From: Chelonoidis abingdonii
Taxonomy: Eukaryota > Chordata > Testudines > Testudinidae
Assembly (NCBI RefSeq): GCF_003597395.2
Contig: NC_133790.1
Span: 23,055,130 to 23,119,129, forward strand
Length of the DNA: 64,000 nt
Reading direction: 5' to 3'
Positions 59,301-64,000 of this stretch are shown here, in pieces (within the stretch, counting starts at the first letter, position 1; the number at the start of each line of letters is the position of its first letter). Both the position numbers and the translations under genes were made by a program. The notes under the pieces are model-generated. The model did not search any database and had not been told where the DNA came from. It was given only the letters and a program-made list of their open reading frames with translations.

Positions 59301-62300
59301 CACAGGAAGCACTTTCTGCTTTTGTCTCTCTCTCCCAGCCATACTTACGTATTCACACTTGCTGTCTAGGGTGCCCTTCAGTGCATCCCATTTTCTTACC
59401 GTTTAGGTGATTCTGGTTGCCTGATTTTATAGAGGTACCACTCCAGCCCCACACTGATGGGGGAGAAAAATGGCTAGCTCATAATAAATCAGATCCTGCA
59501 CTTCTGCCCTCTATGGGAATTGTCTAGAGCAAAATAAGCAGTCATGAGAAAAGAGGGAGTGTCCTCGCATGGACCAGTAACCGATTAAAAGATCGGAAAC
59601 AAAGGGTAGTTATAGATGGTCAGTTTTCACAATGGAGAGGGGTAAATAGCAGAGTCTCCCAAGGATCTGTACTAGGACCAGTGCTGTTCAACATACTCAT
59701 AAATGATCTAGAAAAGAGGTAAACAGTGAAGTGCCAAAGTTTGCGGATGATACAGAATTACTCAATGTAGAGATCTCGAAAACTGACTGCAAAGAGTTAT
59801 AAATGGTTCTTACAAAACTGGATGACTGGGTAACAAAATGGCAGATGAAATTCAGTGTCGACAAATGCAAAGTAAAGCACATTGGAAAGCATAATCCCAA
59901 CTGTACATACAAAATGATGGGGTCTAAATTAGCTGTTACCTCTCAAGAAAGAGATCTTGGAGTCATTGTGGTTAGTTATCTCAAAACATCTCCATGTGCA
60001 GCGGCAGTCAAAAAAGCAAACCAAATGTTAGGAACTATTAGGAAAGGGATAAATAATAAGACAAAAAAAAATCATAATGCCACTGTATAAATCCATGGTA
60101 TGCTCACACCTTGAGTACTGCGTGACCCATCTTAAAAAGATGTATTAGAATTGGAAAAGATACAAGGAAGGGCAGCAAAAACAGACTAGGAGAGATTAAA
60201 AAGGCAGGGGCTGTTCAGCCTAGAGAAGAGATGACTAAGGGGGGATATGATAGAGGTCTATAAAATCATGAATGGTTTGGAGAAAGTGAATAAGGAAGTG
60301 TTATTTAACCCTTCACATAATGCAGGAAGCAGGGGTCACCCACTGAAATTAATAGGCAGCAGGTTTAAAATAAACGTAGGGAAATAATTCACAATATGCA
60401 CAGTCAACCTGTGGAACTCATTACCAGGGGAAGCTGTGAAAGCCAAAAATATAACAGGATTCAAAAAAGAATTAGATATGTTCATAAAGAATAGGTCCAT
60501 CAATGACTATTATCCAGTGTGGTCAGGGACGCAACCCCGTGTTCTGCATGTCCCTATACCTCCAACTTTCAAAAGCTGGGATTTAATGACTGGGGATGGA
60601 TCACTCGGTAATTGCCCTGTGCTGTTCATTCCCTGTGAAGCACCTGCCACTGGCCATTGTTGGAAGACAGGATACTGGGCTTGATGGACCACTGGTCTGA
60701 CTTAGTATGGCCATTCTTATGTAGACCATTACAGAAGGGGTAGGGAGGACTGCCTTCCTCTGAGCCATCAGGTATTGGTCCCTGCCTGAGACAGGATATT
60801 AGACTAGATGGACCAATCATCTGGTCTGGTGTTGGCAACTTCATGGCTTCAGTGTAGGGTACTTTCTCTTGAGTTTCCAAGGCACCCAGATACCAGACCA
60901 TAACTGGGGCAATATAAACTCCTACCTGGAGAGAAAGGAGAAGCTCATAGAAAGAGTCCAGTCCATCTTGGAAAATACTGAAAAATAGAAAAGTGTGTGT
61001 TTAAGTGATTTTTGAGCACTGGTGAAGTTGACTCAGCAGCCCTGGATGCTGAAAGGTCCATTTAGCTACAACTGCAATGCAAGCTCACTCAAAGTTGTTC
61101 ACTGCCATGCCTCTGCTCTTCCTTAAAAGGGCCACCTCTGGCTGCAATAAGGAAGTTTGGACTCCAGAGCCCAGTCAGTCCTTTGCCAAGACTGGCAGGA
61201 AAGGGGTTGGTTAGAGATGTGCTCTGAGCATATGGCTGGGAGGCAAGAACTCCCAAATTCTATTCCCACCTCAGATACTGATGGACAGTGTGAACGTGAG
61301 CAAATCACTTAACTTTTCCATGCCTTGGTTTTGCTCCAGAAATAGTAATTCTGATACTTGCCTGTCACACACAGGGCTGTAAGGACCAATTAATGTACAG
61401 GTAGGGCTTTAAACTGTGCTGAATTTCACTATTTGGGATGGTGATGTTTGTGATGTGGGGGACTGGACTGGGACCCACCAAACTCATTTCACATTGTGAA
61501 CAGGCATTGGTAGGCCACAATTTTGTTCATATGGACCTCTGCTGGATTGGAACTCTCTATTGTGGTATCCGTCATTAAGCCATCTAGTTTGTCTTGGAAA
61601 AATGGCAAAGTTTAATAGAATAAATCCATCAGCAATGTGTGCCATGGGCTTTAATGAAGGTGGGAGGTGCAGAAATGGAGTTGGGAGAGAGGGAAACCTG
61701 GGAAAGGACAGTGATTTCCCTGCTCCTCATATGAGTGCTGCATGCATGCAGGACTTACTGGAGACCAGAGGGGAGTGGAAGTATTGCCATGACCCAACTG
61801 GTCCACCCCACCAACCTCTGGGTTGCCTTCTCTCCTGGGCATGTGGACAGGCAGGTGGCAGGTACTGATCACACAGAGTTGTGCCCTGACCAGGAAGTGT
61901 TGCCCTTTCTTCAGGGTTTGGATTCGTCACATTTGAGAGTGAAGATATTGTGGAGAAGGTGTGTGAGATCCACTTCCATGAGATCAATAACAAAATGGTA
62001 AGTGTGAAGGACAAAGCTGGCTGTGGAGGGATGAGGTAAAGCACTGGGGCTCTGGGACTGCAGGTCGGAAGCAGATGGGACCCCTGAAATCACTGCCCCA
62101 GATCTAGGGAGGAGGAGCTCAACAAGGAGGGGAGCCACTGCTGGTATTTGGAGCCCAAAAGACAATGCAGTCTAACCATAATTGGGAATTGTAACTGACC
62201 CCTGAGTGCTGTACAAGTATTAACTAAATTTCTCCCCACCCCTGTGAGGCAGGTATCCTTGTTTAACAAATGAGGACACTGAGGCTCCAAGGTTGTCTTG

Positions 62301-62720
62301 CAGAAAGTCACAGAGAAAGTCAAGGACAGAACCACGGGTAGAACTTTTAGTCACCTGTTTTAACTACTCAACAATAGTGCTTCTGTAGCAGAGTAACAGG
62401 GCGGGAGAGGCCGCAGGCCATGTTAGTGGCTGCAAGATGGGAGGCAGGCTTGGGGAGTGGCACATGGGACAGCAAGCGCAGTGGTTCCAGTGCAGTAAGG
62501 CAGCCCTCCTGGCCTGTGGCCTGCGGTACTGTATGTGCTTCGAGCAAACGTGCTGTGCAAGGTCTGACCCTTCCTTCCCCACCCCACCCCCGCTTGTGGC
62601 AGGTGGAATGTAAAAAAGCACAGCCAAAGGAAGTGATGTCCCCCACTGGCTCTGCGAGAGGGCGGTCCCGAGTGATGCCTTATGGGATGGATGCCTTCAT
62701 GCTTGGGATTGGCATGCTGG
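35850..62720 (+). CDS. MSI1: Musashi-1 RNA-binding protein, 5' part (coding exons 1-9; gene runs off the right edge)
   Basis: Nine exons join in frame: 35850-35908, 36362-36402, 36762-36843, 36964-37048, 42151-42192, 44175-44267, 58502-58550, 61915-61997 and 62603-62720. All introns are GT-AG. They give 217 complete codons plus one base with no stop or frameshift. RRM1 has RNP2 MFIGGL (residues 22-27) and RNP1 RGFGFVTF (61-68). RRM2 has RNP2 IFVGGL (111-116) and RNP1 RGFGFVTF (150-157). The [12 protein letters not shown] and [15 protein letters not shown] stretches follow. Musashi proteins bind UAG-containing 3'UTR motifs in the cytoplasm and regulate translation of targets such as Numb in neural and other stem/progenitor cells. 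MSI1 rather than MSI2 is favoured by the METEASQPG start, the EGLREYF and [13 protein letters not shown] segments and [11 protein letters not shown]. Human MSI1 is about 362 residues, so roughly 60% is here; the PABP-interacting C-terminal part is missing because the window ends. The start is chosen by homology to the mammalian MET N-terminus. Confidence 0.97.
36362..36402 (+). CDS. MSI1: MSI1 coding exon 2 (RRM1 RNP2)
   Basis: It follows acceptor CACAG and completes Cys20. It then encodes [13 protein letters not shown], which holds the RNP2 strand of RRM1 and the conserved Trp29, and ends with the first base of Glu34. The donor is GTGAGG. Intron 1 is only 453 bp and very GC-rich. Confidence 0.97.
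36762..36843 (+). CDS. MSI1: MSI1 coding exon 3 (RRM1 helix 1 to before RNP1)
   Basis: It encodes [18 protein letters not shown] followed by MRDPLTKRS and two bases of Arg61. The acceptor is TTGCAG and the donor GTGAGA. Residue 41 is Ser; I recall Gly here in mammalian MSI1 and Ser in MSI2. Confidence 0.97.
36964..37048 (+). CDS. MSI1: MSI1 coding exon 4 (RRM1 RNP1)
   Basis: It completes Arg61 and encodes [19 protein letters not shown], then SRHELDSKT, ending RRM1's RNP1 and second helix. A pyrimidine-rich tract precedes the acceptor TTCAG; the donor is GTGAGG. Intron 3 is only 120 bp. Confidence 0.97.
37598..37708. mobile_element. Palindromic hAT-like MITE, copy 2 (MSI1 intron 4)
   Basis: CAGGGCTTTGGAGTGG begins and CACTGCTCCAAAGCCCTG ends the 111-bp element. 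CTTACAAA flanks it perfectly on both sides (37590-37597 and 37709-37716). It is the youngest-looking of the three copies by its intact duplication. The orientation of the asymmetric core (CAGGTTTTTGCTTGGAGC) is opposite to that of copies 1 and 3. Confidence 0.85.
37752..37974. mobile_element. hAT (Charlie-like) element (MSI1 intron 4)
   Basis: The left CAGTGGTTCTCAAACTTT and right CAGTTTGAGAACCCCTG are inverted, the classic Charlie-type TIR. 223 bp, no clear 8-bp duplication. It lies 44 bp from the palindromic MITE. Confidence 0.75.
37980..42150. other. Rest of MSI1 intron 4
   Basis: Mostly unique sequence. Simple repeats are at 39222-39250 (ATT)n and 41322-41351 (GT)n. A possible dispersed fragment ('gggcccagttgtgcactcg.ttacacttgtgaggtcagtggga') is at 40108-40155. 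No extra exon seen. Confidence 0.5.
41322..41351. repeat. (GT)15 microsatellite
   Basis: An uninterrupted GT dinucleotide run of about 30 bases in MSI1 intron 4. Confidence 0.95.
42151..42192 (+). CDS. MSI1: MSI1 coding exon 5 (RRM1-RRM2 linker)
   Basis: This 42-bp microexon-like exon encodes [14 protein letters not shown], the end of RRM1 and the linker into RRM2. It is in phase 0 at both ends (acceptor CTTTCAG, donor GTAGGT), so skipping it would keep the frame but remove the linker. Confidence 0.97.
42193..44174. other. MSI1 intron 5
   Basis: Unique sequence apart from the MITE at 43787-43909. Open frames at 42588-42935 and 43168-43638 show no domain and lie within the intron, so I treat them as chance. 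Confidence 0.5.
43787..43909. mobile_element. Short hAT-like MITE with perfect 8-bp duplication (MSI1 intron 5)
   Basis: ACAGCAAT flanks both sides (43779-43786 and 43910-43917). The ends ATGGTGACCAGAC and GTCTCCCT are weakly inverted. The core repeats AAATCGGGA and TAAAATCGGGACC. Confidence 0.75.
44175..44267 (+). CDS. MSI1: MSI1 coding exon 6 (RRM2 RNP2 and helix 1)
   Basis: It encodes 31 residues beginning [20 protein letters not shown], with the RNP2 strand of RRM2, and ending in FGK. It is phase 0 at both ends (acceptor TTTCCCAG, donor GTAAGT). [11 protein letters not shown] fits MSI1; MSI2 as I recall it has [11 protein letters not shown]. Confidence 0.97.
44268..46105. other. Start of MSI1 intron 6
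   Basis: No exon seen. 45000-45190 has MIR-like wording ('gctgtataatgtta.tactgtcaccctgaagggtgcttaaagcactttata') at low confidence. Confidence 0.45.
46705..47280 (-). pseudogene. CR1 LINE 3' part (within DIRS remnant)
   Basis: The minus strand has an unbroken 178-codon frame (47422-46886) whose CR1 portion reads [40 protein letters not shown] and [19 protein letters not shown], the CR1 ORF2 thumb and C-terminus. The 3' UTR then ends at CTAGAGTCTAGGAATC near 46705. It is the least decayed CR1 in the window; only the 5' part is missing. It overlays gag-like sequence of the DIRS remnant. Confidence 0.9.
48470..48860. repeat. A/T-rich low-complexity stretch
   Basis: Repeated runs of A or T (for example 48548-48559, 48577-48585, 48617-48630) and TTTGTTTTG words. 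It lies inside the DIRS-like remnant region. Confidence 0.6.
51201..51309. mobile_element. Palindromic hAT-like MITE, copy 3 (nested in DIRS remnant)
   Basis: CAGGGCTTTGGAGCTG to GCTCCAAAGCCCTG, 109 bp. Flanks GTTCCATC (51193-51200) and GTTCAGTC (51310-51317) match at 6 of 8. It is very similar in sequence to copy 1, including GGCAAAAACCTGCAGCTCC. Confidence 0.8.
51903..52411. mobile_element. TIR element of the CAGGGCC family (MSI1 intron 6)
   Basis: The left CAGGGCCATCCTTAAG and the reverse complement of the right end (CAGGGACAGAGTCGCCCTTAG) form TIRs over 509 bp. The interior is G/C-rich with a purine-rich stretch (52220-52300). I see no convincing target duplication. Confidence 0.6.
52415..54275. 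other. Unannotated part of MSI1 intron 6
   Basis: No repeat or exon recognised. The 135-codon frame at 52908-53315 and the 261-codon minus frame at 53836-54621 have no recognisable domain. Confidence 0.45.
54280..54790 (+). promoter_or_regulatory. Candidate MSI1 intron-6 enhancer (X-box, SOX, E-box, homeobox, NFI motifs)
   Basis: This repeat-free block in intron 6 clusters recognisable sites. GTTACCATGGTAAT at 54391-54404 contains a perfect 12-bp palindrome and matches the RFX X-box consensus except for its last base. AACAATAG at 54570-54577 and TTTTGTTC at 54438-54445 are SOX-like. CAGCTG at 54368-54373 is an E-box. TAATCT (54355-54360) and TAATCC (54653-54658) are homeobox-like, and TTGGC/GCCAA NFI half-sites sit at 54461, 54584, 54612 and 54626. 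From memory, a neural stem/progenitor enhancer (D5E2) was reported in the sixth intron of mouse Msi1. This block is in the same intron, but whether it is the orthologous element is inference. Confidence 0.5.
54845..55008 (+). repeat. MIR/CORE-SINE-like element
   Basis: 'gatcttggacaagccactttgctgctctgtgcctggtttcaccatctgtgaaatggga' and 'tgtaaagcaccca' match the MIR-like core and tail. Confidence 0.7.
55300..55569. mobile_element. GC-rich hAT-like MITE with perfect 8-bp duplication (MSI1 intron 6)
   Basis: AGGGTGGT flanks both sides (55292-55299 and 55570-55577). TIRs are CAGGGTGGGCTCTAGCC and, from the right, CTGGGCCAGCTCCAGGCC. Internal inverted words (GACCTCCCACAGG and CCTGTGGGAGGTC; CGGAGCCGCGGGACC) make it strongly foldable. 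Confidence 0.8.
55575..58501. other. 3' end of MSI1 intron 6
   Basis: No exon or clear repeat. Relatively GC-rich unique sequence; several short open frames without domains. Confidence 0.5.
58502..58550 (+). CDS. MSI1: MSI1 coding exon 7 (RRM2 middle)
   Basis: It encodes [16 protein letters not shown] and the first base of Gly151. The acceptor is CCTTGCAG and the donor GTGAGG. It follows the 14.2-kb intron 6. A (GT)n run starts about 20 bp into the next intron. Confidence 0.97.
58573..58602. repeat. (GT)n microsatellite next to MSI1 exon 7
   Basis: GTGTGT run with one GTTT interruption, starting about 22 bp after the exon 7 donor. Confidence 0.9.
59540..60722 (+). pseudogene. CR1 LINE 3' half (MSI1 intron 7)
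   Basis: The plus strand reads CR1 ORF2 from before the catalytic core ([12 protein letters not shown] at 59692) through FADDTELLN with the catalytic FADD intact at 59740-59751. It continues through [20 protein letters not shown] near 59818, [10 protein letters not shown] near 59942, the thumb and the full 3' UTR, ending in CATTCTTATG. Stops and small deletions break the frame in several places. It is the longest CR1 copy in the gene and in the same orientation as MSI1. Confidence 0.9.
60725..60860 (+). mobile_element. Second CR1 3' tail fragment
   Basis: 'gacaggatattagactagatggaccaatcatctggtctg' repeats the CR1 tail wording directly after the first CR1 tail. This suggests insertion of one CR1 at the end of another. 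Confidence 0.6.
61255..61415 (+). repeat. MIR/CORE-SINE-like element
   Basis: 'gtgaacgtgagcaaatcacttaacttttccatgccttggttt' and 'tacttgcctgtcacacacagggctgtaaggacc' match the MIR-like core. Confidence 0.65.
61915..61997 (+). CDS. MSI1: MSI1 coding exon 8 (RRM2 RNP1)
   Basis: It completes Gly151 and encodes [20 protein letters not shown] then HEINNKM. It carries RNP1 and the second helix of RRM2. The acceptor is CTTCAG and the donor GTAAGT. Confidence 0.97.
62185..62375 (+). repeat. MIR/CORE-SINE-like element (MSI1 intron 8)
   Basis: 'tgtgaggcaggtatccttgtttaacaaatgaggacactgaggctccaaggttg' and 'gtcacagagaaagtcaaggacagaacc' match the 3' half of the MIR-like core. Confidence 0.7.
62603..62720 (+). 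CDS. MSI1: MSI1 coding exon 9 (end of RRM2, start of C-terminal region)
   Basis: It encodes [39 protein letters not shown] and the first base of the next Gly. The acceptor is GTGGCAG and the donor GTAAGC. The next exon (expected to continue with a Tyr-Pro-Gly-Phe segment) is not found before 64000. Confidence 0.96.
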
Positions 62721-63360
62721 GTAAGCGCTGCAAAAAACCCTTCTCTCTAGCCCCCATGTCATACTTGGCAGCAGCAGTACGGGACTCTGCTCAGGGGGCA
62801 GAAGGCTTTATTCTGGGACTACGTTTCTAGGGTAATACAGTGGGGGAGGTGACTCAGGCTGTTCAAGAAGAGATTGGATCTATGACATCAGACCCCATTT
62901 TGAAAAGCAACGCTGAAGGTGGGAGGAGGGCTGGGATCAATTTATGATCACAAATCGCCCTCTGGTGGCAGTGTGGAAGAACTGTAGATATACTGCGTAT
63001 GCACGGTTGTAGAGGTGGAGTCACAAAAAGAACAGGAATGCAGTTGGGTTGGGACAAATTTTAACACGTAATTGGAATTCCTGTCCAATATAATACCTAT
63101 AGAACAGGATATACACTGTGACTCGATACAAATAAAAGGCTGTATATGCCCTGGTAACACAACTGGGCCAAAAGCAGAGTTTTCCACGTCCACGTATATT
63201 ACTGCTGTCCTAGGCTAGACTATACAATTAATGTTTGCTTCAACAGCCTCAAATACTATTAGTCACCCTTCTTCAGCTGGGCGAAGGAGAGAGTGTAATC
63301 ACTTCAAATACACAAGCAGAGCGTGTTCTCTGTGTATCATCCTAATAAACAGTCTCATTG
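62721..63360. other. Start of MSI1 intron 9
   Basis: No exon 10 is found; nothing else recognised before the Penelope-like sequence. Confidence 0.6.
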
Positions 63361-63364
63361 TTTT

Positions 63365-64000
63365 CAAGCAGCAAAGAATCCTGTGGCACCTTACAGACTA
63401 ACAGACATTTTGGAGCATGAGCTTTTGTGGGTGGAATACCCAATCGTTGGATGCATTAGTGGAAATTTCAAGGCAGGTGTGGTGTGTGTGTGTGTTGTGT
63501 GTGTGATGTGTATTATATATATTAATTATCTTATATATTGATATTAATATGTAAGCAAGAAGCGAAGCTAGAGAGATGAATGTCACGTCCGGAGATGAGG
63601 CCCTGTTCTAGCAGTTGAGGTGTGAAACCAAGGGAGGAGAAACTGGGTTTTTAGGTGGCAAGCCATTGAGAACACTCTTTGTTTAATTCCTTGAGCTGAT
63701 GGTGTCAATTTGCAGATGAACTTTAAACTCAGCAGTTTCTCTTTGAATCTGGTCCTGAAGTTTTTTTGTGTAGGATGGCCACCTTAAGATTGCTACTGCT
63801 GTGTGGCCAGGAAGGTGAAGTGTCTCCTGGAGGTTTTTGTATTTGCCATTTCTAAATTATTGATTTGCGTCCATTTATCTTTTTCCGTAGAGCTGTCCAG
63901 TTTGGCCGAATGTAATAGCAGAGGACATTTGCTTGGCTATGATGGCGGTATATTACATTGGTGGACATGCAGGTGAATGAACCGGTGATGGTGGCTGATC
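63365..64000 (-). pseudogene. Penelope-like element 3' end (continues past the window)
   Basis: From the left, a terminal piece 'ctgtggcaccttacagactaacagacattttggagcatgagcttt' (63380-63430) is followed by a TG microsatellite (63478-63508) and an AT-rich stretch. Minus-strand sequence resembling the C-terminus of a Penelope-like ORF runs up to 64000. The region around 63904-63918 corresponds to the Y-I-G of the GIY-YIG endonuclease but reads Y-I-R on the minus strand. Frames are broken, so the copy is dead as far as it can be seen. Confidence 0.7.

Noticed and set aside
1..64000. CRISPR arrays, operons, phage or bacterial mobile elements
   Set aside because: Spliced vertebrate gene, eukaryotic retroelements and lack of dense ORFs exclude a prokaryotic origin.

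Overview
This window is vertebrate nuclear DNA, almost certainly from a turtle. The reasons are canonical GT-AG introns, many CR1 LINE fragments, tRNA-derived SINEs of the tortoise Cry I type, a Penelope-like element end, DIRS-type retroelement remnants and many short hAT-like elements with 8-bp target duplications. There is one recognisable host gene: the 5' three-fifths of MSI1 (Musashi-1), on the + strand from the start codon at 35850 to the end of coding exon 9 at 62720. The remaining exons lie beyond the right edge.

Region 1-35000 is intergenic sequence 5' of MSI1, and I see no host coding exon in it. It holds layered transposons: a minus-strand CR1 (1371-3490) split by a GC-rich element and by a palindromic MITE; a plus-strand CR1 (about 3850-5330) split by a solo LTR with a perfect 5-bp duplication; a decayed minus-strand DIRS-like element (about 5840-8760) that still shows the RT, RNase H, tyrosine-recombinase order; an L2-like LINE (19250-20140); further CR1 copies; MIR/CORE-SINE-like copies; and hAT-, Tigger- and other TIR elements.

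Region 35040-36850 is a CpG-rich promoter and first-exon region. Exons 1-4 of MSI1 are tightly packed (35850-37048). Exon 5 (42151), exon 6 (44175), exon 7 (58502), exon 8 (61915) and exon 9 (62603) are spread over about 20 kb. The reading frame is intact through all nine exons (217 complete codons) and encodes both RRM domains and the start of the C-terminal region. Residues fit MSI1 better than MSI2.

Intron 6 is the largest (14.2 kb). It contains a second decayed DIRS-like element in the sense direction (about 46110-51490), several MITEs, and a repeat-free block at 54280-54790 with a 12-bp X-box (RFX-type) palindrome, two SOX-like sites, a CAGCTG E-box, TAATCC/TAATCT homeobox-like sites and NFI half-sites. 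Its location in intron 6 matches where I recall a neural stem-cell enhancer being reported in mouse Msi1, so it is the best regulatory candidate here. I found no wholly new biological system; the most interesting material is this candidate enhancer and the readable nested-insertion history.
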